64,000 bases of DNA from Streptomyces violaceusniger Tu 4113 (GCF_000147815.2 NC_015957.1:7936001-8000000); one strand, 5' to 3'; numbered from the stretch's first letter, positions 1 through 13,906 are shown. Notes: generated by a model from the sequence alone, not told the origin. Numbers and translations: made by a program.

Positions 1-82
1 CCGAGGACGGCCTCCAGCGCGATCAGGTTCTCTTCCAAGTCGTCGACGATGAGGATTCCGGCCTTCTCGCATGCGGTCGTCA

Positions 83-83
<1 letters not shown>
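1..83 (-). CDS. Response regulator (5' end only)
   Basis: The first 27 codons of a minus-strand gene that leaves the window. The readable N-terminus contains AGILIVDDLEENLIALEAVL, the beta-1 strand and acidic pocket (DD) of a CheY-like receiver domain. The ATG shares one base with the stop of the large hybrid kinase upstream (TGATG), so translation is probably coupled and this regulator is a likely phosphotransfer partner of that kinase. Such genes often continue into an output domain, but nothing downstream of the receiver start can be seen here, so the output is unknown. Confidence 0.75.
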
Positions 84-4537
<4,454 letters not shown>

Positions 4538-4630
4538 GGCGTCGTCCCTTAAAGATCATTCAATTCCCCCTGTCTGTCATAATATGGCACCTAGATGGCC
4601 TAAACCGCCCATATCGCCCTGGAGCCGCAC
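4538..4630. promoter_or_regulatory. Divergent promoter region, kinase / SpoIIE phosphatase
   Basis: 93 bp separate the kinase start from the GTG of the phosphatase. The stretch is clearly AT-richer than its surroundings and contains CATAATATGG, a plausible -10 area. It must hold both divergent promoters. No exact operator was assigned. Confidence 0.5.
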
Positions 4631-6502
4631 GTGGGAGCTTTGTTTCCTCTCGCGCGTGAGTCCGTCTCACGGACAACGCTGCCCGGAAGCGTGCGCGCAC
4701 CCGGCGCAGCGCGCACCTTCGTCCGTACGGCACTTACGGGACGGAGCGCCGCGGAGGCGTTCGAGCCGGTCGCCCTCGACGAGCGGTCGATCGACGACGC
4801 GGTGCTGCTGGTGAGCGAGCTGGTCACCAACGCGGTTCTGCACGCGGGCACCCGGGTCGAGGTGGTCTGCCGGCTCCAGCCCGGTGCCGCCACCGCCGAC
4901 GAGGGCGACACCATGGGGCAGCCCGACGAGACGCCCGCCCCGGCCGACCCGCCGAGACGGCCGGGGATCGTCGTGGAGGTGGCGGACCTCCACCCCGCCA
5001 GCACCGTCTACGGAGGGCCCGAGACCCAGCGCCGGGGCCGCGGCCGCGGACTCCAACTGATCGGGGCACTCGCCGAAGCCTGGGGCGTGACCTACCACCG
5101 CACCCGTAAGGCGGTCTGGTTCCGGCTGGACGCCGAGCGCGCGGTGCCCGAGTCCGACGCCGTCCCCACCAGCGCGCTCGGGCGTGAGCTGCGGTTCGCC
5201 GAGACCCTCGCCCCCGTGACGCCGCGCGAGCAGCGCGATCCGACCGCCGATTGGGTCGACCGCGGCGGGCCGTCCTTCCTCGCCGAGGCCAGCGAACTGC
5301 TCACCGGCCAACTCGACGAGAACATGGTCGCCGCCCTCGCCGGGCAGCTTCTGGTGCCCCGGCTGGCCGACTGGTGCGCGGTCTGGCTGACCACCCCGGG
5401 CGGCGGGCTGCAGCTCGCCCGCGTCTGGCACAGCGATGAGCACCGTATCGGCGCGCTCCGCCTGTCGCTGGAGCGGCATCCGCCGCCCACCGGGCTCGGT
5501 TCGGCGGGCACCTCCTGGCCCTGGCCCGGGATCGCGGACAGCCAGGGCGGATCGGCGGTGTGCTTCCCGCTGATCGCACACGGCCGCAGCCATGGCGCTC
5601 TGCTCATCGGCCGGGCGGGCGTGCCACGGATGGCGGAGGTCGTGGTGCGGCTCTCGGAGGACGTGGCGCGACGGGTGGCCCAGGCAGTGGCCACGGCCCG
5701 GCAGTACACCCGGCAGGCGACGATCAGCCGGGCACTGCAGCGCCGGCAGCTACCCATGTCGCTCGCCCACATCCCGGGGGTGGACTCGGCGATCGTCTAC
5801 GAGCCGCACGGCGAGGGACAGACCGTCGGCGGCGACTTCTACGACCTGTTCCCCATGGGCGACCGCCGCTGGTGCTTCCTGCTGGGCGACGTCCAGGGCA
5901 GCGATCCGGAGGCGATGTCGGTCACGGGGCTGGCCCGCCATCTGGTCCGGCTGCTGGCCCGTGAGGGCCATGGTGTCGAGTCGGTGCTCAACCGGCTGAA
6001 CCAGGCGCTGGTGGAGGAGGACGCGGAGGCGGCCGAGATCGACGGCGAACAGTCCCGGCCGCGCTTCCTGAGCCTGCTGTACGGGGAGCTGGAGCCCGAC
6101 CCGGAAGGGGGCAGCGCCCGCTGCACCCTGGCGAGCGCCGGCCATCCGCTGCCGCTGCGGCTGACCACCGACGGTACGGTCGCGCCCGCCGCCAGCCCCC
6201 AGATGCTGCTCGGCATCGACGAGAACCCGGACTTCCACGCCGACACGCTGAACCTGGCGCCCGGCGAGACGCTGCTGTGCGTCACCGACGGGGTGACCGA
6301 GCGGCGCAACGGCGTCCGTCAGCTCGATGACGACGACGGCCTCTCGGACATCCTGCGGAACTGCGTCGGGCTGGGGGCCAAGGCGGTCGCGGAGCGGGTG
6401 CGGCGCGCCACGTATGACTTCAGCCCCGAGCCGATCGACGACGACCTCGCCGTGCTGGTACTGGAGGCGGTGCCGACGGTGGAGCCGCCGCGAGCGCCAT
6501 GA
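4631..6502 (+). CDS. SpoIIE-type PP2C phosphatase with kinase-like and GAF domains
   Basis: 623 aa. The N-terminal ~165 residues are an RsbW-like HATPase module with the N-box ELVTNAVLHAG (about residue 63) and a GRGRGLQLIG lid. A GAF-like segment lies around 215-355 and a PP2C/SpoIIE domain around 375-615. Metal-site motifs are visible: GGDFYDLF (about 400), LGDVQG, SAGHPLPL, TDGVTERRN (about 553) and the terminal DDLAVLVLE. Proteins of this architecture act in partner-switching, phosphorylating or dephosphorylating anti-sigma-factor antagonists. Position opposite the multi-HAMP kinase suggests one signalling pathway, which is inference. GTG start; no good alternative lies downstream before the HATPase domain. 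Confidence 0.9.
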   Translation: MGALFPLARESVSRTTLPGSVRAPGAARTFVRTALTGRSAAEAFEPVALDERSIDDAVLLVSELVTNAVLHAGTRVEVVCRLQPGAATADEGDTMGQPDETPAPADPPRRPGIVVEVADLHPASTVYGGPETQRRGRGRGLQLIGALAEAWGVTYHRTRKAVWFRLDAERAVPESDAVPTSALGRELRFAETLAPVTPREQRDPTADWVDRGGPSFLAEASELLTGQLDENMVAALAGQLLVPRLADWCAVWLTTPGGGLQLARVWHSDEHRIGALRLSLERHPPPTGLGSAGTSWPWPGIADSQGGSAVCFPLIAHGRSHGALLIGRAGVPRMAEVVVRLSEDVARRVAQAVATARQYTRQATISRALQRRQLPMSLAHIPGVDSAIVYEPHGEGQTVGGDFYDLFPMGDRRWCFLLGDVQGSDPEAMSVTGLARHLVRLLAREGHGVESVLNRLNQALVEEDAEAAEIDGEQSRPRFLSLLYGELEPDPEGGSARCTLASAGHPLPLRLTTDGTVAPAASPQMLLGIDENPDFHADTLNLAPGETLLCVTDGVTERRNGVRQLDDDDGLSDILRNCVGLGAKAVAERVRRATYDFSPEPIDDDLAVLVLEAVPTVEPPRAP

Positions 6503-6527
6503 CGGCGCGGATGCCGATGCCGTGACG

Positions 6528-6599
6528 GCGCGGGCACTGTTGGCGGCGCGGGCACTGTTGGCGGCGCGGGCACTGTTGGCGGCGCGGGCGCTACTGACG
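6528..6599. repeat. 18-bp tandem repeat between convergent genes
   Basis: Three perfect copies of an 18-bp unit (contains CGGGCACTGTTGG) at 6528-6545, 6546-6563 and 6564-6581, plus a degenerate fourth copy to 6599. It lies between the 3' ends of the phosphatase and the enoyl-CoA hydratase gene. No coding function seen. Confidence 0.85.
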
Positions 6600-6670
6600 G
6601 CGCGGGCGGCCCCACCGGGAAGCGGCGCTAGCGGTCCACACCAGCGCAACTTGGTCCGTAACGGGGCCGT

Positions 6671-7450
6671 CTAGTCCGTCAGCCCCGCCAGGTCGCGCAG
6701 CCGGCGGGCCTGGGCGGCGCGCTCGGCGACGCGCTGGTCCTCGTAGGTGCGGTCCACGGCCCCCCGCAGCAGCGCCTTGGTCTCGATCACGGCGTCGCGG
6801 GGCGCGGCGAGAAGGGCCGCCGCCAGGTCCTGGACCGCGCCGTCGAGCTCGGCGGCGGGCACCACGAGATTGGCGAGCCCGGTCCGCACGGCCTCCTCGG
6901 CATGGACGAAGCGCCCGGTCGCGCAGATCTCCAGCGCCCGGGCATATCCCACGAGGCCGACCAGCGGATGGGTGCCGGTGAGGTCCGGCACCAGCCCGAG
7001 GCTGGTCTCGCGCATGGCGAACTGTGCGTCCTCCGCGCAGACCCGCAGATCACAGGCGAGCGCGAGCTGGAAACCGGCCCCGATGGCATGACCCTGGACG
7101 GCGGCGATCGACACGATGTCGTTCCGCCGCCACCAGGTGAACGCCTCCTGGTACTCGGCAATGGCGGCGTCCAGTTCACTGTCTGAGCCGCGCCCCAGCT
7201 CGAGGAACGACGGCTCGCCGTCGAACCCCTCGGGCGTGAACGCCTGGCGGTCCAGGCCCGCCGAGAAGGACTTGCCCTCGGCGCGCAGCACCACGATGCG
7301 CACGGTGCCCGGCACCAGCTTCCCCGCCTCGGCCAGCGCCCGCCACAAGGCGGGCGACTGGGCGTTGCGCTTCGCCGGGTTGGTCAGGGTCACCGTGGCG
7401 ACCGTGTCATCGACGGTGAGCTGAACGCCGTCCTTGTCGAGCAGGGTCAC
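6671..7450 (-). CDS. Enoyl-CoA hydratase/isomerase family protein
   Basis: 259 aa, the usual length of the crotonase family. The oxyanion-hole segments are recognisable: GKSFSAGLDRQAF (about residues 63-75) and QGHAIGAGFQLALACDLR (about 118-135). In the following segment, SLGLVPDLTGTHPLVGLVG, an Asp stands where hydratases often have the second catalytic Glu. It could therefore be an isomerase, hydrolase or atypical hydratase rather than a classical beta-oxidation enzyme. It stands alone, convergent with the phosphatase upstream. Substrate unknown. Confidence 0.85.
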   Translation of the reverse strand: MTLLDKDGVQLTVDDTVATVTLTNPAKRNAQSPALWRALAEAGKLVPGTVRIVVLRAEGKSFSAGLDRQAFTPEGFDGEPSFLELGRGSDSELDAAIAEYQEAFTWWRRNDIVSIAAVQGHAIGAGFQLALACDLRVCAEDAQFAMRETSLGLVPDLTGTHPLVGLVGYARALEICATGRFVHAEEAVRTGLANLVVPAAELDGAVQDLAAALLAAPRDAVIETKALLRGAVDRTYEDQRVAERAAQARRLRDLAGLTD

Positions 7451-7497
7451 AGGGGCCTCCGGTCGAGTGCGGTCAGTACAAGTGACTGCACAGTAAC

Positions 7498-7529
7498 CAC
7501 CCGGCCGAACCGACGATCAGCCGGGTGGC
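7498..7529 (-). terminator. Hairpin after small HTH gene
   Basis: CCACCCGGC (7498-7506) pairs perfectly with GCCGGGTGG (7521-7529) around a 14-nt loop. It lies downstream of the small HTH gene and upstream of the enoyl-CoA hydratase start. There is no U-run, as usual in high-GC actinomycetes. Confidence 0.55.
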
Positions 7530-7575
7530 ACCCCTGTCCATGACTGCTGATGATGACGGAGCACAGCGCGTGCGA

Positions 7576-7797
7576 TCAGGCCGTGGCGGCCTTCTTGCCT
7601 CGCGTCGCGCCGCCGCGTCCCCGTAGGGAAACTCCGGACTCACTGAGCATCCGGTGAACGAATCCATAGGAACGGCCGGTCTCCTCGGCCAGCGCCCGGA
7701 TGCTCGCCCCGGAGTCGTACTTCTTCTTCAGGTCTGCCGCGAGCTTTTCGCGCGCGGCGCCGGTCACCCGGCTGCCCTTCTTCAGAGTCTCGGCCAC
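7576..7797 (-). CDS. Small helix-turn-helix protein
   Basis: 73 aa, basic. The central segment SIRALAEETGRSYGFVHRML (about residues 32-51) reads as a helix-turn-helix of the kind used for DNA recognition, and the C-terminus RGRGGATRGKK is a basic tail that could touch DNA. The GTG at 7797 was chosen because a GGAGG sits about 6 nt upstream; the longer open frame upstream lacks such a site and has unlike composition. This matches a small conserved Streptomyces family annotated only as helix-turn-helix protein. Target genes are unknown; it may act as a nucleoid-associated protein. Confidence 0.8.
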   Translation of the reverse strand: MAETLKKGSRVTGAAREKLAADLKKKYDSGASIRALAEETGRSYGFVHRMLSESGVSLRGRGGATRGKKAATA

Positions 7798-8199
7798 CCG
7801 TGCCTCCTCATGGGAAGTGCGCTCTGGACTCTCATGATCACCCCTACAGAGCTTCCTGGCCACCCATTCGGCAAGGTCTGTGGATGAAGGATTGCGGGAG
7901 ATCGCGGCGCGACGGCCTTCGGAATCAAGGATTCCGGCGCTGTTCAACCTGACACTCTTTCGTGTTCATCGGCGAAGAGGCAGGTCAGGGCATACGTGAG
8001 CAACGTCGCAGAGGTCCGGACCGGCGCACGGCACGTCGCGTGCGCCGGTGGCCCACGACGCGCCGCGATACCAGCCGCTCTCACTCAGATGATGGATCAC
8101 GCCTAGGCCGAATGATCTATGAGAAGGGCGTCGGAGCGGAGGAACCGGACTCTCGGGGCGGCAGCCGGAACGCCGCCCCGGCGCCGCCATCGGCCCTCG
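7798..8199. other. Intergenic region with two hairpins
   Basis: About 400 bp between the ABC-F gene and the small HTH gene. It holds a perfect 11-bp inverted repeat (8020-8030 with 8039-8049, 8-nt loop) and a 9-bp hairpin (8154-8162 with 8172-8180). No credible gene is seen; 7800-7960 probably carries the HTH gene promoter. Confidence 0.6.
8154..8180 (-). terminator. Hairpin after ABC-F gene
   Basis: CGGGGCGGC (8154-8162) and GCCGCCCCG (8172-8180) form a perfect 9-bp stem 20 bp past the stop codon of the ABC-F gene. No U-tract. Confidence 0.5.
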
Positions 8200-9798
8200 T
8201 CAGGCGAGCGCGACGAGGTCCGCGTAGGCCTCGCCCCACAGATCCTCGACACCGTCCGGAAGCAGAATGATCCGCTCCGGCTGCAGCGCGTCGACGGCGC
8301 CCTCGTCGTGGGTCACCAGCACCACCGCACCGGCGAAGGTGCGCAGCGCGCCGAGGATCTCCTCGCGGCTGGCCGGGTCGAGGTTGTTGGTGGGCTCGTC
8401 CAGGAGCAGCACATTGGCCGAGGAGACCACCAGGGTGGCCAGCGCGAGCCGGGTCTTCTCACCGCCGGAGAGCACTCCGGCCGGCTTGTCCACGTCGTCG
8501 CCGGAGAACAGGAACGACCCGAGCGTCTTACGGATGTCGACCAGGTCCAGATCCGGGGCGGCGGAGCGCATGTTCTCCAGGACGGTGCGGTCCGGGTCGA
8601 GCGTCTCGTGCTCCTGCGCGTAGTAGCCCAGCTTCAGCCCGTGGCCGGGGGTCACCTCGCCGGTGTCGGGCTTCTCGACCCCGGCCAGCAGCCGCAGCAG
8701 GGTCGTCTTACCGGCGCCGTTCAGCCCCAGGATGACGACCCGGGACCCCTTGTCGACGGCCAGGTCCACATCGGTGAAGATCTCCAGCGAGCCGTACGAC
8801 TTCGACAGCCCCTCGGCGGTCAGCGGGGTCTTGCCGCACGGGGCCGGGTCGGGGAAGCGGAGCTTGGCGACCTTGTCGCTCTGCCGGACGTCGTCCAGAC
8901 CGGCCAGCAGCCGCTCGGCGCGGCGGGCCATGTTCTGCGCGGCCACGGTCTTGGTCGCCTTGGCGCGCATCTTGTCGGCCTGCGAGTTGAGCGCCGCGGC
9001 CTTCTTCTCGGCGTTGGCGCGCTCGCGCTTGCGGCGCTTCTCATCCGCCTCGCGCTGGGCCTGGTAGAGCTTCCAGCCCATGTTGTAGATGTCGATCACC
9101 GAGCGGTTGGCGTCCAGGTAGAAGACCTTGTTGACGACCGTCTCGACGAGGTCGACATCGTGGGAGATCACGATGAAGCCGCCGCTGTAGGTCTTGAGGT
9201 AGTCCCGCAGCCAGGTGATCGAGTCGGCGTCGAGGTGGTTGGTGGGCTCGTCCAGCAGCATGATGTCGGAATCCGAGAAGAGGATCCGGGCCAGCTCGAC
9301 CCGGCGCCGCTGACCGCCGGAGAGCGTATGGAGCGGCTGGCCGAGCACCCGGTCGGGCAGGCCGAGGCTGGCCGCGAAGGTCGCGGCCTCCGCCTCGGCG
9401 GCGTAGCCGCCCTTGGTGAGGAACTCGGTCTCCAGGCGCTCGTACTTCTTCATCGCGCGCTCGCGGGTGGCGCCCTTGCCGTTGGCCATCCGGTCCTCGT
9501 TCTCGCGCATCTTGCGGAGCACGGAGTCGAGGTCGCGGGCCGAGAGGATGCGGTCGCGGGCGAGGACGTCGAGATCGCCGGTGCGCGGGTCCTGCGGGAG
9601 GTAGCCGACCTGACCGGAGCGGGTGATGGTGCCGGCGGTCGGGATGCCCTCACCGGCCAGACACTTGGTGAGCGTGGTCTTGCCCGCGCCGTTGCGGCCG
9701 ACCAGGCCGATGCGGTCGCCCTTGGCGATGCGGAAGGAAGCGGACTCGATGAGGACGCGAGCGCCGGCACGCAGCTCGACGCCGGAGGCGGTGATCAC
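8200..9798 (-). CDS. ABC-F family ATPase
   Basis: 532 aa with two tandem ABC ATPase domains and no membrane segments. Domain 1 has Walker A GRNGAGKTT (about residue 37), signature LSGGQRRRVELA (about 160) and Walker B LLDEPTNHLD. After a Lys/Arg/Glu-rich helical linker, domain 2 has GLNGAGKTTLLRLL (about 360), LSGGEKTRLALA (about 443) and LLLDEPTNNLD. ABC-F proteins act on the ribosome, either as translation factors or by protecting it from antibiotics. Because the gene stands alone with no drug cluster nearby, a housekeeping factor is more likely than a resistance determinant. Confidence 0.92.
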   Translation of the reverse strand: MITASGVELRAGARVLIESASFRIAKGDRIGLVGRNGAGKTTLTKCLAGEGIPTAGTITRSGQVGYLPQDPRTGDLDVLARDRILSARDLDSVLRKMRENEDRMANGKGATRERAMKKYERLETEFLTKGGYAAEAEAATFAASLGLPDRVLGQPLHTLSGGQRRRVELARILFSDSDIMLLDEPTNHLDADSITWLRDYLKTYSGGFIVISHDVDLVETVVNKVFYLDANRSVIDIYNMGWKLYQAQREADEKRRKRERANAEKKAAALNSQADKMRAKATKTVAAQNMARRAERLLAGLDDVRQSDKVAKLRFPDPAPCGKTPLTAEGLSKSYGSLEIFTDVDLAVDKGSRVVILGLNGAGKTTLLRLLAGVEKPDTGEVTPGHGLKLGYYAQEHETLDPDRTVLENMRSAAPDLDLVDIRKTLGSFLFSGDDVDKPAGVLSGGEKTRLALATLVVSSANVLLLDEPTNNLDPASREEILGALRTFAGAVVLVTHDEGAVDALQPERIILLPDGVEDLWGEAYADLVALA

Positions 9799-10020
9799 GG
9801 GAATTACTCCTGGGCAGGGTGGACGGCGGACGGGACGGAGGGGAGCGGCCGACGCCGTCTAATGCACGAGGAGAATTGCCATACGGCTAGTTTAGCGGTG
9901 CGGGCAAGTCGTTTTCCCCCGGCCTTACGGCCCTCGCCGCGACCTTACGGCCTCCCCCATGGTCTCCCGCGGGTCTCCCGCGGCGGCCGCTCCCCCTCGG
10001 GCCCGGCCCGTGTGAACCTG
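9799..10020. other. Intergenic region upstream of ABC-F gene
   Basis: 222 bp. The AT-richer patch near 9870-9900 probably carries the ABC-F promoter. Two CCTTACGG octamers (9923-9930 and 9943-9950) lie here outside any gene. No ORF is convincing. Confidence 0.5.
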
Positions 10021-11553
10021 TCAAGCCCCGCCCGTGTGCACCTGGAAGGCCGCCCGGCGCACCGCCTTGGCCAGGGCCGGATCGGGGTGGGCGGCGGCCA
10101 GCGCCACCAGGACCTGCACGGTACGGGGATGCCCCACGGCCCGTACCTCCTCCAGCAGCGCGGGCACGGTGCCCTGGACGGCGGACTCCAGGTGGCGGAC
10201 GAGCAGCGGGCTCTCGCCGTGATCGGAGATGGCCGCGGCGGTGTCCACCCACAGCCAGGTGGCCTCCTCGCGGGTCAGCGCGTCCAGCGCCTCGTCCGGG
10301 TCGGCACCCTCGTGCTCGGCGAGCCACAGAAGCGCGTACGGCCGCAGGCACGATTCGTCGACGACGGCCCGTACGGCGGGCTCGGCGGGCGCTCCGACGA
10401 CGCGCAGCGCCTCGAAGGCGAGCCCGCGCAGCAGCGCGTCGTCGCCGCGCGCCGCCTCGATCAGCTCGGTGACGGCGCTGCCGACGGGGCGGGCGGCCAG
10501 CCAGGCCCGGTACTCGGCGCGGGCGGGGCCCGGGGTCAGGCCCGCACAGCCGCGCAGCATGTCGGGGGCGGGCTGCTCGATGTTCCCGGCCGGGCTCTGG
10601 GCGGCGACGCAGATCTGCTCCAGCTTGACCCACACCGCCCAGTTGCCGAGCGCGGACAGCTCGGCCTCCCGGCTGTCGCCCTTGGCGTCCTTGGCGTCGT
10701 CGGCCGCGCTCCCGGCGCTCTCCGGTCCCGCCGACCCGTCCTGCGGCTCCTCCCGTACGGTGAGCGCCCCGACGGACGAGAGGGCGTCCAGGACCCAGTC
10801 GAGCAGCCCCTCCAGCGTGGCGGTGTCCTCGGCGTCGTCGGGGCTCCCGGCACCCCGGGCGCCCTGCACGGGCTCCTGCGGCTCCGTGGCGTCCCGGAGC
10901 TCCGTGGCGTCCTGGGGGACCTCGCACCGCTCGGTGCGCAGCTCGGCGACCCGCTGCCGGAGCATGTCCAGCAGGGCGGAGATCTGCATGGGGCCGGCCG
11001 AGAGCTGCAGCAGCGAGAGCAACTGCGGTACGGCCTCGACGACCTCCGCGACCGCCGTCGGCTCGGCCGCCGCCGGGGCGGGGCAGGCCAGGGACCATGC
11101 GTCGAGGAGCGCGACCCAGCCGCGCAGCACAGCGCTGTCGTCCCGGTCCCACGCCTGCAGCCGCCAGCCGGGGCGGGTGGTGCCCGCGTGGTGCTCGATG
11201 AGGCCGATGAGGCGGGCGCGGTCCCAGTCGCTGCGCACCTCCGGTTCGCTCAGCCCGAGCGCGGCGGCGGCGCGGGCGGCGGCCTCGTCGGACAGTGCGC
11301 CGGGAGCGCCGTGCTCGGCCGCGGCCCAGTGGGCGACCGCCACGGCCCCGGTGAGCCCCGCCCTGGCCCGCCGGGCCAGCTCCGCCGGGGGCGGAGTGCC
11401 CTCCGGCGGGCGGGGCGCCGGTCTTGAGCCGCGGTTCACCGCGGGCCGGCGGGCGGTGGCCATCGGCCGGTTGCGGACGAGTCGGAGCCGGGAGTCGCGC
11501 GGAGTACGGGACGTCACGGAAGCAGTCTCGCCGTTGACGGCCCGAAAGCCCAA
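10021..11553 (-). CDS. Conserved actinobacterial protein of unknown function
   Basis: 510 aa, Ala/Glu-rich and predicted mainly helical, with no signal peptide or membrane segment. The N-terminal ~60 residues are basic and disordered; a Gly/Ser/Asp-rich insert lies near the middle (about residues 240-300). Segments such as LLWLAEHEGADPDEALDAL and LRGLAFEALRVVGAPAEPAVR look like HEAT-type helical repeats. I do not recognise a named family with confidence. The start is uncertain; an internal Met (MATARRP, about residue 32) could be the true one. It lies alone between the ABC-F gene and the hydrolase. Confidence 0.7.
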   Translation of the reverse strand: MGFRAVNGETASVTSRTPRDSRLRLVRNRPMATARRPAVNRGSRPAPRPPEGTPPPAELARRARAGLTGAVAVAHWAAAEHGAPGALSDEAAARAAAALGLSEPEVRSDWDRARLIGLIEHHAGTTRPGWRLQAWDRDDSAVLRGWVALLDAWSLACPAPAAAEPTAVAEVVEAVPQLLSLLQLSAGPMQISALLDMLRQRVAELRTERCEVPQDATELRDATEPQEPVQGARGAGSPDDAEDTATLEGLLDWVLDALSSVGALTVREEPQDGSAGPESAGSAADDAKDAKGDSREAELSALGNWAVWVKLEQICVAAQSPAGNIEQPAPDMLRGCAGLTPGPARAEYRAWLAARPVGSAVTELIEAARGDDALLRGLAFEALRVVGAPAEPAVRAVVDESCLRPYALLWLAEHEGADPDEALDALTREEATWLWVDTAAAISDHGESPLLVRHLESAVQGTVPALLEEVRAVGHPRTVQVLVALAAAHPDPALAKAVRRAAFQVHTGGA

Positions 11554-11673
11554 TCGGCACCCGTCCGGCGGTCGCCGCGAACGGTTCGCGCCATCTTACG
11601 GACGCTTGCGCCGCCGCCCCGCGAACGCTTCCCGCGCCGTCTCGCACGCGCTTCCGCGATCGCCTTACGGGCG

Positions 11674-12801
11674 CTACAGGAGCGGTATCAGAAAGCGCCG
11701 CAGAGCCTCCTCGTACCCCTTGGGGTCCGCGTTCCACATGGCCGCGTGGGGGGCCCGCCGTACCGTGTGAAGGGTGACCAGGTCGCGTCTGCGGTCGGCG
11801 AATTCGCGCGAGGCGTGCCAGGGCGCGAGGGTGTCGTCGGGGCCATGGGCGACGAGCGTGGGCACGGACAACCGCTCGGGATCGGCCACCTCCGGAAGCA
11901 CGCTGTCGTGGAGCCCGGTGCGCCCCTCGGCGGCCCGCAGCGCGAGTGGGAGCAGCGGCGCGGGAATGCCGCGGGCCGCGGCGAGGGCGCGCAGGGTGGC
12001 CTGCCAGTCGAGCACCGGGGAGTCCAGGACGAGGCCGAGGACGCGGTGGCGCAGCGCGGAGTTCGCGGCGGCGTGGAGGGCCATCGAGGCGCCGATGGAC
12101 CAGCCGTGCAGCACGATCCCGGTCGCCCCGTACGCCACCGCGTAGCGGAGGGCCGCGTCCAGGTCGCGCCACTCGGTGTCGCCGAGGTGGGAGATACCGT
12201 CCTCGGGCCGGGGGGCGCCGGGGTCCCCGCGGTAGGCGAGGTCGAGCACCGGCACCCGCAGCTTCCGCAGGAAGGGCATGACGACCATAGGGTGCTCACG
12301 GGTGGTGCCGAGGCCATGGATGGTGATCACCCATGTGGAGCGTTCGCCGGGGATGAACCAGGCGGGCAGCGGGCCGAGTTCGCCGGGCACGTCGACGTCG
12401 GCGTGGTCGATGCCGAGCGCGTCCCGCGGATCGCCGATGTACACCTGGGGGGTCAGCCGCACCCGGGTGCCGGGGGTGAGGTCGCCGTGGGTGACCCGCT
12501 CCAGGCGGCGCACCACGCAGTCGGCGGGGTGCGGGGCGTCCTCGATGACGGGGCCGACGACGGCGTGGCAGGAGCGGCCGGTAAGGCCGTAGACGCCGGG
12601 GCGCAGCGAGGCGAGCGAGCGGGTCAGGGTGATCTGGCCGGCCGCGGTCGCGTGCACGGTGAGCGGGGGCTCGTTCGGCAGCGGACGGTCGGGGGCCGGT
12701 TTCAGCGCCGCGTCGGTGGCGTACCGTCCGGCCGCCACCGCGGCCACGCCGGCACTGAGCAAAGTGGTGGCGGCCGCGACCGCCGTTGTCCGCAGACGCA
12801 T
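11674..12801 (-). CDS. Alpha/beta hydrolase, membrane-anchored or secreted
   Basis: 375 aa. The N-terminus MRLRTTAVAAATTLLSAGVA is a signal peptide or anchor, so the catalytic part is probably outside the cell. The hydrolase fold starts near residue 140; the nucleophile elbow is GWSIGAS (about 235), the acidic residue lies in HGPDDTLAP and the catalytic His in RRAPHAAMW near the end. The ATG at 12801 was chosen because the open frame further upstream encodes Arg/Pro-rich junk and the signal peptide begins here. Substrate unknown (esterase- or peptidase-like). Confidence 0.85.
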   Translation of the reverse strand: MRLRTTAVAAATTLLSAGVAAVAAGRYATDAALKPAPDRPLPNEPPLTVHATAAGQITLTRSLASLRPGVYGLTGRSCHAVVGPVIEDAPHPADCVVRRLERVTHGDLTPGTRVRLTPQVYIGDPRDALGIDHADVDVPGELGPLPAWFIPGERSTWVITIHGLGTTREHPMVVMPFLRKLRVPVLDLAYRGDPGAPRPEDGISHLGDTEWRDLDAALRYAVAYGATGIVLHGWSIGASMALHAAANSALRHRVLGLVLDSPVLDWQATLRALAAARGIPAPLLPLALRAAEGRTGLHDSVLPEVADPERLSVPTLVAHGPDDTLAPWHASREFADRRRDLVTLHTVRRAPHAAMWNADPKGYEEALRRFLIPLL

Positions 12802-12944
12802 CCCCCCAGTGTGGGCGGGGAGGCGGCCCCCGGCCAGCGGGCGTGCCCGGCCGGGTGACCGTCCGGCCGGGGCCCGGGCGCGTGCGGTGCGGCGGCGCGG
12901 GGCCGGGCGCGTGCGGCGCGGGGCCGGGCGGGTGCCCGGCGGGA

Positions 12945-13631
12945 TCAGCTCGGCTGGCCGTAGCCGCTGAGCTTGTCCGCGGCGCGCCGCAGCTCGTCCG
13001 GCGGGATCAGGGTGGGGGTGCGGCCGGGGACGGAGACCGCGGTGAGCCAGACCCGGCACATCCATTCGAGCTGGGCGGTGCGGTCAAACGCCTGGTCCAG
13101 GGTGGCGCCGTGGACGACGGTGCCGTGGTTGCGCAGCAGACAGGCGCTGCGGTCGCGCAGCGCCTCGACCATGGCGTCGGCCAGTTCGTCCGTTCCGTAG
13201 AGCGCGTAGGCCGCGACGCGGATCGGTCCGCCGAGGGCCGCGGTCATGTAGTGGATCGCGGGGAGCTCGTCGACGAGCGTGGAGACGGCCGTGGCGTGGA
13301 CGGCGTGGGTATGGACCACGGCCTCGGCGTCGGTCTCCCGGTAGACGGCCAGGTGCATGGGCAGCTCGCTGGTGGGCTCGAGCGTGCCGAGGACCTGTTG
13401 TCCGTCGAGGTCGACGGCGACGGCGTCCCGTGGGCCGAGCCGGTCGTAGGGGACGCCGCTCGGGGTCACCAGGACGGTGTCGCCGACCCGGGCCGAGACA
13501 TTGCCCGAGGTGCCGACGACCAGGCCGTCCGCGGTGGTTCTGCGGGCCGTTCTCACCACCTGCGTCCATGCCTGCCGCAGGGGATGGGTCAGCCGCGGCT
13601 GCGGCTGCCGCGTGGTTCGCGACTGGGTCAC
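12945..13631 (-). CDS. Class II aldolase/adducin family protein
   Basis: 228 aa, the normal size for fuculose-phosphate-type aldolases. The N-terminal GLVVGTSGNVSARVGD is the substrate-phosphate loop; zinc ligands are seen as HTHAVH (about residues 107-112) and LRNHGTVV (about 165). The Glu in PTSELPMHLAVY is the usual catalytic residue. Known relatives cleave L-fuculose-1-phosphate or similar sugar phosphates, or act as epimerases or dehydratases in methionine salvage. No sugar kinase or isomerase lies alongside, so the substrate is open. Confidence 0.85.
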   Translation of the reverse strand: MTQSRTTRQPQPRLTHPLRQAWTQVVRTARRTTADGLVVGTSGNVSARVGDTVLVTPSGVPYDRLGPRDAVAVDLDGQQVLGTLEPTSELPMHLAVYRETDAEAVVHTHAVHATAVSTLVDELPAIHYMTAALGGPIRVAAYALYGTDELADAMVEALRDRSACLLRNHGTVVHGATLDQAFDRTAQLEWMCRVWLTAVSVPGRTPTLIPPDELRRAADKLSGYGQPS

Positions 13632-13906
13632 CTGCCCTCACCTCCGAGGCCCGATCCTCCCAGGCGTCCGGCGGCCGGGCGATGGCGGGACCGGAAGGGG
13701 GCGGCTCTTGTCTACGGCCGCGCCTCGTGGGCAGCCGCCCCCGTGCGGGTGAACGAGGGTGAACGGCGGGCGGCTGCGGGGCCGGTCCTGGGGCCTCCTC
13801 CGGCGGTCCTCGATCGAGGCGCAACTCCCGTACGACATGGGAAAGTAGACTTGAATTCATCAGGCTTTAGCACTCCCGCAACCACGTCACCCTGATGCCC
13901 CACTCA

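Noticed and set aside
8119..11427. 1102-codon plus-strand open frame
   Set aside because: It runs antisense through the ABC-F gene and the unknown 510-aa gene. Long antisense frames are common in very GC-rich DNA.
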